In this document: positions 12,964-25,209 of the stretch, one piece after another
Position numbering within the stretch: the first letter of the stretch is position 1
Layout of the letters: the number at the start of each line of letters is the position of its first letter
DNA from: Bryum argenteum
Taxonomy: Eukaryota > Streptophyta > Bryopsida > Bryales > Bryaceae
Reading direction: 5' to 3'
DNA: 64,000 nucleotides
NCBI GenBank assembly: GCA_037043015.1
Contig: CM073325.1
Location: 14,983,001-15,047,000 of the forward strand
Position numbers and translations under genes: made by a program
The notes under the pieces: generated by a model
Databases searched by the model: none
Told to the model about the DNA's origin: nothing
Seen by the model: the letters and a program-made list of their open reading frames with translations, nothing else

Positions 12964-13318
12964 AAGGCACCACAAGCCTTGGCTTGGTGGTTAGGGCTCA
13001 TGACTCCCAACGGGGAGGTTGTGGGTTCTACTCCCCATGCTAAATGGTGCTCTCTACTATAGTCCACTCAACTATTGTGGGGGGTCCTTGGACCTTGTTG
13101 TATGGGTACCTCAAAGTCCTTTGGGGAGAAAATTTGTCAAGTATCTTCAAGGCACTAGTAACTAGTTAGAAACTAGCGTAGTTATAGTGTCCACCCTCGA
13201 GAGAGGGAAGTAGTATTGTTCCAATTTCCCCATGTCCGGCGGTCATTGGGATAATAGCATTATGAACGGAGACTTCATTCACGCTGGCCCCTTAGAAAGG
13301 AACCAGAGTTTCTATCTA
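12964..13318 (+). mobile_element. tRNA-derived SINE, near-complete copy
   Basis: The head reads GGCACCACAAGCC, followed by a pol III A-box-like TGGCTTGGTGGTTAGGGC and a B-box-like GTGGGTTCTACTCCCC, then a ~260-bp body. It aligns end to end with the reverse complement of 28126-28480. Flanks TTTAATTTTA and TTTAATCTTA form a 10-bp target duplication with one mismatch. Non-coding; would use a LINE's machinery in trans. Confidence 0.8.
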
Positions 13319-13560
13319 TTTAATCTTAAGGTTTATGGATTTTGAGTTTTGTAAATGGTGGTTTTTTTGTTTTTTGCAAATTTTAGATTTGAAAGTGAGG
13401 AAGGGCATACTGGGTTGGGCTCTGCACCAACAAGCAAGGGGTTGAAAAGTGGGGCAAACATGGGGTTAGCAATAAAAATTTCATGGGGTAGGGGTTTCAT
13501 AGATGGATTGGGGGCTGACCCATGATTCCAATGCTCTTCAGTAAAAGGGCGGTTAGCCAA

Positions 13561-14541
13561 TTAACCCTTAAACGCCCACGATGTCGAAAAACGACATTTT
13601 GGATGTACACCAGAAACTTTGAAGAGCCATATCTTCTTCATCCGAGGTGCGTTTGGGATGAAATCACTTGGATTAGGTTCCAAATCAACTCTAGTTTGCG
13701 TTGTAAAATTTTCAAGCCCATACAATAAAGTATGAATTAATGGAATGCACTTTAGTGAAGACAACTCTTGTTTTTGGGTTTCCAAGCATGGGGCATGTAT
13801 TACCATTGCAAGCCAATTATGTGAAAATAAAAATAGTTTTTCATGATTTTTTTTTCATGGTCATGATCTTAAGGAGATTCTTAACAACTTTGTAGTGAGA
13901 AGTTTTCTGATCCAAATGCTTTTGCTATTGGATTTGCAATGATGTTTTGTCAACAGAAAAAGTGAGAAAATGGATGATATTTGAGGAGCTATATCTCCCT
14001 CATCCACCGTTGGATTTCAACTTAATTTTTTGGGATGGCCTCCAATTAGAGTCTAGTCTAAGTGGTAGAAACCTTAACAAGATCGAAGATGTTTTGAAGA
14101 TAAGGCATGAAATTGAATGCAAAGGGTCTAGTTTTGGACTATTTTTCCTTTGTAAAATGTTCGGTAGTTTTTACCATTGCATGGCTTTTATTTGAGCCAA
14201 GAAATTTTTTTGATGAATTTTTGTTGGGTAAAGGACTTATTATGATGAAGGTGAGCATCTTTCTAGTTGGTGATTTTTTCATTGCAATAGGTATATTGGT
14301 AGCATTTCCACCTCAAAGTGAAAATGATGAAATTTTGCAGTTTGTTTTTAGTATTAATATGTTATGATCTCCCGATCTATAAGGCATCATGACTCAAATT
14401 TTGGTTCACATGATCTTCGATAAGTCTATTACAAGTTTGTACGGTTGAGATCTTATTAGCTTGTTTTGATTTTCATCTATGACGATTTCTATGGAAATGT
14501 GCTTTTCCAGCTAAAAATAGGCTTGGGCGTTTAGGGGTTAA
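13561..14541. mobile_element. 981-bp TTAA-flanked element with matching terminal repeats
   Basis: Left end TTAACCCTTAAACGCCCA; right end TGGGCGTTTAGGGGTTAA: 18-bp terminal repeats with one mismatch, TTAA on both sides. The interior is AT-rich with no long frame. It is the best-preserved ~1-kb copy; relatives are at 11701-12820 and from 47146. Ends and target site fit piggyBac; autonomy is absent. Confidence 0.8.
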
Positions 14542-15996
14542 CAACCCTCCATGCACATTCACTTGAACCTTTTTGTGAGCACTTTTGGGCGGAGGCTTCA
14601 ATTTTAAACCTAGAATGATAAGACCTAGATTTCCATAGTTACCTCCTCTTGAATTTTGGCTTTTTCATTCAATTTTTTTAAAAAAAATCTAGTTTATTAC
14701 TAGAAGACGAAGAAAAAAACTTAAATATTATTTAAGACCAGTGTGAGTAAAGTGTTTGTTCGACCTATCCTTAGATGCATATTTGTTGCAAAAGATTTAT
14801 TTAAAAGCTTTTGCATCCCCAACTACTTTTGAACTTTACATTTGTAAGGGTTCCAAAACTTCAGCTGCAGAGCAATAAGGAATGAGTGTCCAATTTTTTT
14901 TGCATAAGCGTATCCAACCTCATAAAAAAATGTGAACAAAATCTTTAGTGTTTAGGGTTCACATTTGGTGATTTGGGGGCCGCAAACTTGGTGCTAGGAG
15001 GCTCCAAACATGATGTTTGGGGTCCCTAGACATGATGTTTGGTGGTGCCTTTCCATGCGTTACGAAGTCAAAATCTTTAGATTTTGTTGACATTTTAAAT
15101 TTACATACTCTTTACTTTTATTACTATTTTGGTTACAGTTTTACATTTTTAGTGAACTTTTACTTTGTAATTTTGGTTACAACTCTAATTTCAATAAACT
15201 TCCAAACAGAGTGTTACAAAAGGCGGCCAAGTTGGAGGTCTAAGTGGCACAATACAACCATCCATCAATTAGGGCTCACAGAGTTAGTTGCCACAATTTT
15301 AATGCCAACCCGTTGCCAAAGTAAAAATATATATTGCTACACCCCTTGGAGAGTCCATAGAGGAAGGAAGGAAATTGCAGTTTTGAGATTTCAAGCTCCC
15401 AACACCACAAGGAAATTCAGGTATTAAAATTAAAACCCAAAAAACCAAAAATAGTTTACCCTCTCAAACGAACACTCTCCATTTTTTCACTTTTTGCAAT
15501 TTACCAAATATCATGTTTGGAATGTATACACTTGAAAAACATGAAAATTGAAAAGTATGGGTGAGTCAGAGTACCGAGTCAAACTCCGGGGTAAAGCCAA
15601 TAAGCAGGGGCCAAGTAGGATATGGCCAAAGTGAGCCATATCCGAAGTGCTGAGAGGGCATGAGGCCCTCAAGTGAGGATGAGCCGAGGGGCCCTCCTCA
15701 CCGTCTGAACTCCCACAATCCTCTTCCACTTCACTCCCACTCCCACTCCCACTCCCAATTCCACTCCCAATTCCACACAATTTCGCTCGATTCCCAACCA
15801 ACTCACCCCACCAACTCCCTCGGATTCACCCTTGCACCTTCCAATGCGGCACCCAAGCTCGCAATCTGCGCACAATTCACCTTCAAATTGTGCTACAATC
15901 GAAAGCTTGCATGCAATTGGGGCGAGGATGTGTTGCTGCTGCTGCTGCTGATTGAGATTCTGGCAGTTTTTTTGTTGGGTGTTGGCAGGGGCAAGC
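14542..15996. other. PEX11 upstream intergenic region
   Basis: AT-rich DNA with a weak remnant of the SINE body at ~14735-14785 and a duplicated CATGATGTTTGG motif near 15009-15042. From ~15660 the GC content rises toward PEX11, and a CACTCC-type microsatellite lies at ~15729-15765, probably leader or proximal promoter. No TATA box was recognised. Confidence 0.4.
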
Positions 15997-16909
15997 ATGG
16001 ACACGGTCGACAAGCTGGTGATCTTTCTAGCGAAGCGCGATGGGATCGACAAGGTGGTCAAGACAATGCAGTACCTCGGCAAGCTGGGCCACTACCGCCT
16101 CGACTCCAAGAATCCCCTCCTCGCAGCTCGCTACAAGAATCTCGAGGTCGCTGCAGGGATGGCGCGCAAGGCGTTTCGAACGGGACGATCACTAGCTGGG
16201 TTCAACATGCTTCGCACTGCCAAGTTCCCCGACACCACCATCCAGCTGCTCACCATCGTCGGCACCGCAGGTGAGCATCACTTACATTTTTCATCATCGA
16301 ATCTTACATACAATACTCTCATTACAAACAGGAACAAAATTGAAATCTTCTAATCTGTTCCACAGTTAGAGTCTGATGCAGTGACCATACGGTTTAAACC
16401 TGTCATGGTAGCTATGGTGGACTCGCTCGTTTTAGAGATAAGAGTCCGATTCATTGATTTGAACTTTCCGCCATGCAGGTGAGATGGTGTACTGGTTCTT
16501 CGACCACTTCACATGGCTATCGAAGATGGGTGTGCTCGACAGCGATGTCGCACCTCGGTCAGCGTACATCTCCGCATTCGGCGAATCGGTCTGGTACGTC
16601 TTCTTCATCACCGTCGACGTGATCACCATCAAACGAGGCATGGCGGCCGAAACCTCGATCAAGAAACTGCTGGAAACAGTCGACGATGAGAAGGAGCACA
16701 AGATCTTGAAGATGAGACTGTCCGCGATCAAGATGCAACGGATCATGTCGGTCATGTCGATCATCGCGAAAACTTCCGATCTCTTCATCGCCCTTGCTGT
16801 TGTGGATCCGAATCCTTTCGTTTCCCATACTGTCACTTTAGGTCTCAGCGGTCTTGCCTCTGCTTGGGCTGGATGGTACCAGGTTTGGCCCGAGTCGTCC
16901 AAGAAATGA
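15997..16909 (+). CDS. PEX11: PEX11 peroxisomal membrane/proliferation protein
   Basis: Two exons, 15997-16270 and 16479-16909, joined across a 208-nt GT-AG intron that splits the Gly codon of ...GTAGE...; product 234 aa, the usual size of plant PEX11C/D/E. PEX11 proteins elongate and tubulate the peroxisomal membrane before fission. The N-terminus (MDTVDKLVIFLAKRDG...) continues into an amphipathic helix with YLGKLGHYRL. The middle has the family's KNLEVAAGMARKAFRTGRS-type stretch, and hydrophobic segments occur at ~105-140 and ~195-225. The C-terminus ends SSKK. The ATG is the first in frame with family homology. Assignment to the C/D/E subgroup rests on length and overall pattern; PEX11A/B members differ in length. 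Confidence 0.94.
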
Positions 16910-17346
16910 CTCACTCACTCAGGTTAGTGCCGAAAAGTGAGAGTTTTGAGGCTTCTCTTTTTCTTTTTCATGTTTTCAGAGACCTCGGAACTTTTTGTAC
17001 ATTTTGTTTGTTTTAATGAAAGGACTGGCAATAATTGCTTTGTCCTTGTCGATGATTTTTCGTAAGTGGGTATGTATCATCTCTCATTGATTTCATTTGA
17101 ATGGATTTGAGCACTAGATTGTAAAAGATTCTGAGGTTCTACTTTCGGTGTATGAGATCAAAGTTAAAACAACATCGATGATGTTTGATGGATATGTATC
17201 GACCTACAATTCATTTTCCATCTTCTGTATTGAAGTTTAAATTAAGTGTATGAACGCGTGGAGTTGAGTTTTTGATCATAGGCTTACTAAAATCATGATA
17301 TTTTTTAATATAGAGTAATTAGTGATTGTATGGATTGGGGTGTTAC
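16910..17346 (+). terminator. PEX11 3' flank with possible polyadenylation region
   Basis: Downstream of the stop, TTTGTACATTTTGTTTG (~16995) followed by TTTTAATGAAAGG (~17010) resembles plant far-upstream (UUGUA) and near-upstream (AAUGAA) poly(A) elements. No other gene signal is visible before the TTAA element at 17347. Confidence 0.35.
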
Positions 17347-17426
17347 TTAACCCTTAAACGTCAAGCCCCTCTGAAAATACACAGGAATCCAAGCCCGAGG
17401 GGCATGCTCTGACATTTAAGGGTTAA
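17347..17426. mobile_element. 80-bp TTAA-flanked inverted-repeat element (copy 2)
   Basis: TTAACCCTTAAACGTCAAGC at the left and GACATTTAAGGGTTAA at the right, with the GAAAATACAC core and the subterminal GCCCGAGGGGCATGC. Same length as the copies at 2 and 29226. Confidence 0.8.
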
Positions 17427-19025
17427 ACTTGTTCAAGTTCCGGAGACTGATTGGTCAGATTGTGCAGTCATTGTCCATCTAGGATCACAATTTAAGATGA
17501 AGCTTCGATTCTATGTCATCTGTTCTTTAGAAAGTGTGTTCTTTTTGGCTTGTTTGATCTTGTGCTACTTGTTTTGTTGAGGTCAGTACAATCTAGTTTT
17601 AATTTGGCAATGCTTTCTTGAGTATACATCGGCCTCTTTCTTTGCCTGTTGCTTCTAAAACTGAAAAATTCTCGTTTCTCTACTCTTGACAATCGAAACT
17701 CATACTGTGGTTGATAAATAGCTTTGCTTTGACCAGGAATAATACGATCTTGGTAGTTTTCTGAGGATTTTCGTGTGGAGCTTTTGTGAAGAAGCATTTT
17801 AACTGACTTGATTCTTGGAATACCTACCCATGTTGCAAACGTCTTGAAAGCTGAAGGACAAGGGAGAATACTAACCATCTTGTCGTGCGTTCAAAGGTGC
17901 GTTTTTGATGTTTTTTTTTTTAGTTTAGAGTAATCAATTTCAATACTTTGGCTAGTACGATCAACACTTGTACGAGAAATTTTGATATTTTGGATGGACA
18001 ATACCGATTCATCGAAATATCGATTCATCGACAAAGGCGAATTAATCAGACTACCTCGTGCATTCTGCATTGAAATGAGTCGGCTAGAAAACTTGAGGCT
18101 CATTTAGATCCCCCGAGCGATAGCGGTCTTGAATGCGTTTCTGTCAACGCCAGGAAAAGCCTTGCTTGGAACCACGGATCACAAGAGAATAGGGTGTATT
18201 TGTTCCACGAATCTTGTATTTCTGAATTATTTAGAATCTTCTGATGATGGGTATTTACAAGTATGAAAAATAGTCTGTAAGTACTCATGAACTTTAGCCA
18301 CAAGTATGTAGCCAAAGTTTGAAAATAGAGGATTATTCTAGTACTCTGGTAACCTTGCTTGAAATGGAACAAAACTTGTAATTCAATTTAGGTGTCTCGA
18401 GAAGAAAACATCATGTACTGGAATTAATAAGCCTTCAATCATTTGTTCACAAGTTTGAGTCCACATGTTGGTTACCGGTGAAGTTTTCAAGCGTGAAGTA
18501 GTTGGAGATGAACATTAGCTAGAAAAATTAATTACTATAACCGATTGGGACAATGAAGGAAGCTCCAACATGACTTCCATAATGTATGAATGTTTCGGAG
18601 TGAAGTTTCTGTGAAATTGTAGTTTCAGTATGGGTGAATTCATATTGTCCATAGCGACTAAGAGTAAATGGTTATTAGATGATTACCAATAATTATATCT
18701 TGAGTCACATATTCTTTGTCGCTAAAGACAATATAACTACACCCTCAGGCATAAAACCTTGCACTTGCTGTAGTGCTTTCAGAACAAGCTCAATTTCATT
18801 AAGTTGGAGGTTTATTATCCAATATTATTGCATAGCTTACGGCAAAAGTAAGTGAGAATGGCTATCGAAAACACAATAGAATACTCCCATCGGCTCATGC
18901 AAATAGCCAGTTTGACAAAACTCAGGCTACATACGAATCATGTAGAAGCATCCCAAACTTTCTAATCGCCATGTATATTCGACCTCCCAAATTACAGCTT
19001 TCTATAATATCAATGTTCTCTCTAT
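17427..19025. other. Intergenic DNA, no gene recognised
   Basis: AT-rich sequence with only short frames. Bases 18100-18372 hold a minus-strand frame of ~90 codons without family resemblance. No repeat with clear borders was seen. Confidence 0.35.
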
Positions 19026-19027
19026 TA

Positions 19028-19211
19028 GTACCTCCAACTAAAAAAAACACCATGATTTGTTAATATCAGTTGATCTTTCTAATGGTCTAGATCACTCATT
19101 GACATACTTGAATATGGTTTGGATGGTGTGAATTACTCAATATCAAATTTTGATATCAATGTGAGATGGGTGTTTGAACCAAATCATGGTGTTTTTCTCA
19201 AACGGAGGGAC
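19028..19211. mobile_element. Stowaway/mariner-like MITE
   Basis: TA on both sides (19026-27, 19212-13). Termini GTACCTCCAAC... and ...CGGAGGGAC are imperfect inverted repeats that continue into a shared AAAAACACCATGATTTG. 184 bp, non-coding. The CCCTCCGT-type end and TA target are typical of plant Tc1/mariner MITEs. Confidence 0.7.
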
Positions 19212-19309
19212 TATGTCATCAAGGTCATAGTGAGATCTTAGTGAGATGTTGCTGCATAGTCATTGTGAAGGTCACTAATCACTATGCAGCAACATTAATT
19301 AGTCTAGAG

Positions 19310-19600
19310 CCTTTTATTGCCACATGGACCCCCTCGAGGGGATGCGACATGGACCCCATGAGTGATATTAGATAATATTAACATTTTATTCCATGAGTAA
19401 GCCCCCAGCCAAAGCCCTCTTTTACTTTCTCATGGAAGGAAGCAATTACAAACATTATGGGAAAAATCTCCTTCCCAAGACTCCCCACCCACAAGATCCC
19501 CACCTCCACGACCCCAAGACCCCGCCCCAAGACCCGTGATCCCAAAACCCCGCACCAAGACCCCTCCAACTAGACCCTCTTCTCTGCATTTTCTAGCGTA
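19310..19600. repeat. C-rich dispersed repeat, related copy at 22930-23190
   Basis: Both copies begin TTGCCACATGGACC, continue through CCCTCTT-TACTTT and GGAAGC segments and end in a run of CCCC-rich phrases (AAGACCCCGCCCC here). Diverged, same orientation, no coding signal. Confidence 0.5.
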
Positions 19601-20178
19601 AAATGCGGCCCCGCATTTTAGAAGCATAAGTGAGATTTTGGGAGATAGTCATCAATTGTGTTTTCATTTGTAACATCGCCACCTCTGAAGCTTGCACCAT
19701 CAAAACTTTTGACCCAAAATGAGTTGAATTCACAATCTATCTTGTGTATGTTCATGAAACAACCCCCAAAGCTGTCATTTTTTACAGACTACTGCCATTC
19801 AAATGAAAGTGGGGGGTTCCAACGTTCCAACCTTGCTTCGGCACAAGGCAAATCCGCTTGCAAAAGCTGGTGCAGGGTTGGACAACCGGAGCCTCCAAGC
19901 ACTTGGGTTCTTCACCACCCTTTAAACATCTCTGTTTTTTAAGCTTAAAAATCAATGAGCATAATACAGGCTCGTAGGAAAAAGTTAACGCACAAGGTGG
20001 TCATCGATCTGTTGTGGCGAAGGCAAACAATCTTATTTCATACTAAACAAATTCATGAAGTTATTAATTAAGTGACAAGACATGCATGAGCAAAGCCAAG
20101 GCTCGGCAGAATTTCCAAAGTCTTTCTAACATGAACCTTCAAACGATTGATGTAAACATGCCACAAAATGTCCAATGC

Positions 20179-20223
<45 letters not shown>

Positions 20224-20286
20224 TTGTTTTCATTCTTTCTTTTTCAGAATCTACCATTTCTCTTCCATTCTTCACGATCTAATTAA

Positions 20287-20434
20287 GGGCCAGTTTACTC
20301 TACAGTGGAAAAGTTCACCAATCAAAAATTCTCACATGTGATAGGTTAAAAGTTAGACCTTTGGAATGTGATTGGTTGTGAATGATAATTCTTGACGGAC
20401 TGGTGGCCTTCTCCACCGTAATGTAAACAAGCCC
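20287..20434. mobile_element. Tourist/PIF-Harbinger-like MITE
   Basis: TAA on both sides (20284-86 and 20435-37). Ends GGGCCAGTTTAC and GTAAACAAGCCC are inverted repeats. 148 bp. The TAA target and GGGC(C/T)(A/T)GTTTAC ends fit PIF/Harbinger. Confidence 0.75.
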
Positions 20435-20439
20435 TAATT

Positions 20440-21725
20440 CCTCTATTATTGTAGATGAATTATACAGGTAGGATTGGTGAGTACTGTACTAGAAGTGTGA
20501 GAGTGAGGTGAGTGGTGAGCGGGATGGTTGACTTGGAGGGGCAGCAATTGAGCACGTGCGGGAGCGGATGTGCGCACGTGGTTCGTCACCTACTGTTTCT
20601 GCGGCTGTGCTCCGATTGGATGGAGCGCCGACAACTCCACCCGTGGCCCATGTGTTGAATAGCAACCACCAACACCTTCAGTCGCCCAACTGGCATTTGT
20701 ACCCACAATTTAAAAGCACCCTTTGTTGTTGCAGACTTGGAGGTAATAATCACCCCGGATTGGGATTCACAACACTTGGGAGTTGGTTGTTGGAAGTCCA
20801 AATTCTCTTATTTCTGAGAAAATTGCTCTTTTTAGTCCTACAGCATTTGTTGTGCGACTTGCCAAAAGCCCCCCGAACGGCACTTGCGGGGAACACTTCA
20901 GTATTCTTGCCCTAACGCAACCGTCATCTTCCCAGCTCATGCCAATTAGCTCCAAGTCTCGTCAAATTCACCTCACTCTCCGTGTAGCAGCAAGACGACG
21001 AGCTTTTGTTTGTCGTGTTGTGCGTGAAATTGTCGCTTTCTTGATAGTCATCTCTCGCTAGTCGAATTGAAGTTTGCGAAACCGAGATCGCGGGCAACGT
21101 TGCATGAATCAATCATAACACATCGCGGCTCACGCGAAAGCTCATACCATCTTCTGTTTGGAGGGACGAGTTTGCAGGCAGCATATAGGAGATGCTCTAA
21201 TAAGTAAAAAAGATACCAAGCTCACCGAAGTACAGAGATTGAATGTGTTTTGTACGTGGTGTCATGACTGTTACAGTTATGAAAGTCTTTGTTTTGTGTT
21301 TTTCTTATACTTTTGAGTGAATGAGTTTCGAAAACCTTTTGTTGAAAGGCCTCATGAAGGGTCCCCAAAATCACGGCTGAAAATTTGAGTAAGAAAAGAG
21401 AATATATCGCAGTTTGGATAGACTTTTAGCTTGCCCAAATTGCTCATTTTATATTCTCCTTGAATGTTTTCTTTTTACGAACCAATGCATTCTCAATTCA
21501 AAAAATACATTCTGAATACCATAACATGCGAACTTGCTGAGCAGAGGTTATTTTAAGTTTCTCACAATCATAAAAGAATCAAACAAAACGAGATGTGAGG
21601 AAAGTCCTACGATTTGCAAAAGATTTCAGCTTCGTAACCCAAAACTCATATTGCAAGTTTGAGCAAAGCCAAAAGACCCATGTCGGCTATTTCAAATTTA
21701 TGGGTGAAATATTCAATATATTAAT
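20440..21725. other. Intergenic region with a GC-richer patch and two CACGTG sites
   Basis: Bases ~20460-21170 are richer in GC than the surroundings, with two G-box cores (CACGTG) near 20553 and 20576 and several overlapping frames on both strands of 60-120 codons. None resembles a known family; it may be a decayed gene or a regulatory region. Bases 21200-21725 show nothing. Confidence 0.3.
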
Positions 21726-21728
21726 TAA

Positions 21729-22221
21729 GGACCGCATTACACAAGGAGTGAAGCCATTGATAAGGCCAATTCATGGCCAAATCCTCTCTTGTGATTGGTC
21801 CGATTCCTGATATTGGCCCGAGGGGCTTTACATGGGGAGTCAAGGCCAGTTTTCTCAAATTGCATTATAATGGGCTGGGGACAAGTTATGACATAGCATG
21901 CGCTCCAGAAGTTGGGATATACAAGAAATGAAGGCCAATTCATGTTGCATGATTTCAACACTAAATCATAATTTCTTTAAAATATATTAATGTGAACAAA
22001 TCAAAAGCATGAAATGTAGCTAATAATACAAATTGGGCCCATGACCTTCTTTTTCCTTCTACAAATCAACCCAAAAGGACTTTTACACATGGACAAATTC
22101 CTCCCCACTTCATTAATTGATCAACATATTCTCCAAGTGGCTCGCGGACCCAATTAGGCTCAAAATGTGAGTGAATCCGCTTGGAGATTTCTCACCCTCG
22201 ACTCCCCATGTAAAACGTCCC
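21729..22221. mobile_element. 493-bp PIF/Harbinger-like MITE (copy A)
   Basis: TAA flanks at 21726-28 and 22222-24. Right end ACTCCCCATGTAAAACGTCCC, left end GGACCGCATTACACAAGGAGT (imperfect complement). The interior matches 49270-49816 in the opposite orientation, including CCAATTCATGGCCAAATCCT. Contains a single GGGGACAAGTTATG, the motif expanded in the other copy. Confidence 0.75.
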
Positions 22222-22224
22222 TAA

Positions 22225-24586
22225 ATATGTACATGATGTGATTTAAGAATGTCGTAACCCGCGACCCAACAAGTTATATGTTTCTAAAATGAAAACGAGC
22301 ACCCAACAATTCCGCTAATTCCAACTTCATCTCTCTCATTAGAAAAAGCTTTATTTGCTCAGATAACAAAACAAAAGAAACATGGCACCTCTGATACACG
22401 AGTTAAATTAATATACAACCGGGCGCAAGTGACAAGCCATTCATCATTACATGATGCAAGTGTTTGTCATACGCGACGAAGGCATCATTGATTACAAACC
22501 CATCATGCGGTGCGCAACAAACACAAAATGGGTTCATTCCGACTTTGAAACCCCCCCTCTCTCTCTCTTTGCCAAGTCAATGCTTCCAAGGTTCACATAA
22601 TATGGTCAGGTCCTGTCACTCTAGATACATGAACTTCGATTCTGCAGTAACATGGTCGCACCTTACACTCACGTGACGAGACGAGCCAAAGCCAAAACAT
22701 CGTGCATTAGCTTGGCTGTCAAAAATATACTATTACATGGTAAATAGTATGTACAATAATACTTACTTTATTGGATTGTTTTATGTTCTTGGCAATAGTG
22801 AAATTTTATTTTCAATCGACATGTACAATGTGAGTCTTTTATATTCACAAAGTGGGTCTTATACTATAGAGAGTATAGTATGTAATAGGCACTTATATTT
22901 TTGAATTAATTAATTAACAAGATGAAGCTTGTGGGGGCCTGTTTTGCCACATGGACCTGGGGTGCATTTAAAATTAAAATATCATTCCATTCGGCCCTGC
23001 CCCCAACCCTCTTATACTTTTTAGGGAGAGGAAGCGGCTCCAAACAGTATGGGATAAATCCCTCGAAGACATACCATCACCATGCCATACCATCACTATG
23101 ACTCAGGACCCCAGGCTGTGCAGGCCCCTTGCCCCCCTTGGAACTCCCCCAGGACCCCCGGGACTCCAGGCCTCTAATAAATTAATGCCCCTGCAGGCAA
23201 GTTTCAGTGGATAGTGGGTCCTTCCACCATTTTTGACCATCCGTAATTGATTGTTTTACTCGATGAGACCGAATTGATTGTGAAGTAGGTTTGCCGTAGT
23301 CAATGTAATGAATTTCTAAAATGATTTTATTACATAAAATTTAGTTTTCAAGACCAAAATGGGCAGCAAGAAAATAGTTTTAAATAGTTTTTTTCAAGAT
23401 TTGTTTCTAGAATTATATTTATGATAATACTACTCCTACTCAAATTTATGAAATTTCCCTGAGTTGAATCATTTTCCTATGTTATAAAGGTAGCCTTCAA
23501 CATCAAACTTCAAAATTTGAAAAAAAAATGAAATTGCATCAACTTTGATTGTTGTAAATTTCCAACTGGTGAAGATTCAACGATTGATATTTAGCTTTAA
23601 GAACTTACGGAGAAAGTAGGAAAAAACAGTTTTTTTTTTTTTTTTTTGGCCATATCTCAATTTCAACAAGGTGGTCAAAAAAAAGCAATTTTTGACCCCC
23701 AAAACATGCCTTGGGCATTCAGGAGGTCAAAATTGCCTAAATTACAAAACTTTGACCTTCTCTTCTACTTCAAGCCTTATACACCTCAATCTAAGCATTA
23801 TTAGAAGATCCAATTGTAGGATCTCAAAGTTGTCCTAACATTCTACTCAAATTCCAAATCTCAAGGGTAAATTCTTCTTCATTTGCGAAATTGTAACGAT
23901 CAAAGTTGGCTAAATGGTTCTCCTGCAAAAACTTCAAAATCCATTGTGGGTTAGTTAGGAACTAGATAATGTTCATCGAGTCTGCCTTTACGGTGTGTAA
24001 ATGACGTGGTCGAGGTGCGGGAGCAACAAGAAACTATCACCTCATTGTAATGGCACACTCAATAAACATTATTGTTTGTAACTGGCCACGAGTGGAAATT
24101 GAGACATTAATTGTCAATCCAAGTATCAATCCAATACAACTTTGCTTATGTGTTGTGCCACTACGATACAAATATGTGCACTACGATTAATAATTACGTA
24201 GCTATGAGCCAACGAGCAGGGTTGAAATTCCCACTCGTGGCAGTCACGAATGTACTACTCTCTTTGCAGGATGTTTTGCTTCATGGTCAATTGCTCCGGA
24301 GGTCCTCTCACTTTTGAGAAGGAAATCATTTCTATCAAAGCTAAGGTACAACATATCTAGCCATTACAATTCCATATGAATTTTCATACATAAAGTACAT
24401 TGCATAAGAAAACAGTAATTTGTGACCTTCACTCTCCTCGAATTTCTTCCAAACCAATTGCAGTTGTTACTCATCTGTTACAATACTTGTGTTTTTGGAA
24501 CTAGAACGCAAATCCCAGAAATATGATTTTCTACCCTGGCATTGCACAAATGGAGGTATGTATCAATTTCTAATGAATATTCGGTC
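22225..24586. other. Intergenic DNA with repeat remnants
   Basis: Contains the second copy of the C-rich repeat (~22930-23190) and, at ~23690-23960, a reverse-oriented, degraded relative of the TTAA element at 48279 (shared phrases include ATCTAAGCATT and AAGATCCAA in reverse complement). A weak imperfect inverted repeat at ~22730-22905 has no sure borders. No gene. Confidence 0.4.
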
Positions 24587-24594
24587 TTTCAACA

Positions 24595-24747
24595 CAGTGT
24601 TGTCTTATCAGACAGAATTCCTATTCATTTGTCAAATAAAATTTAGATGAGATGTACATTTGATACATTGAAAACGTCTTACATGTACACCTCATTTAAA
24701 TTGTGTCTGATAAAGGAATAGGAGCTTTGTCTAATAAGACAACCCTG
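24595..24747. mobile_element. 153-bp hAT-like foldback MITE
   Basis: Perfect 8-bp target duplication TTTCAACA (24587-94 and 24748-55). Terminal repeats start CAGTGTTGTCTTATCAGACA and, on the other strand, CAGGGTTGTCTTATTAGACA, and extend ~60 bp with mismatches, so the whole element can fold into a hairpin. 8-bp duplication plus a CAGGG-type end indicates hAT. Confidence 0.82.
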
Positions 24748-25209
24748 TTTCAACATAGAATGTTGTAATAAGTCCTAGATCAAATTTTCAGTATCTGGAT
24801 GTGCATCATTCATGAAATCATACCTCCAAGAATCTTTTCTGAACTATTGCTTGGGAAACATAGTCTAGTTTGTAAAATGGGACTTCAAGATTTTTTTACT
24901 CAAGACATACATTTTGCTAACAATTCTTTCTAAGGATTATGTAAAGTTGAGTATAGGCGTTCAGAATTTCTATAGACACATTCGGCTTTTATGATCTTCA
25001 TAAACATTGAGTATGGAAACATCAATGATGATGTGCCATATACGGGTTTGTAAACTTTGTGCAAATTTATTTAATCAAAAACTTCCTAATTCACAAATTG
25101 TGACAAACTTTGAAAGGATTATCATGAGAAATTGCTACACACATTTAAACCCACCTCACAGAGTCGCCCCATACTTTGACGCTTGTCCTAGTGAAAACTA
25201 CGAAGTATT

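Noticed and set aside
12964-13040. A functional tRNA gene
   Set aside because: Only A- and B-box-like segments are present; no cloverleaf or acceptor stem, and the unit continues as a ~355-bp repeated element.
15660-16274. Long alternative frame overlapping PEX11 exon 1
   Set aside because: It is a shadow of the PEX11 exon and its GC-rich leader; it loses the family homology.
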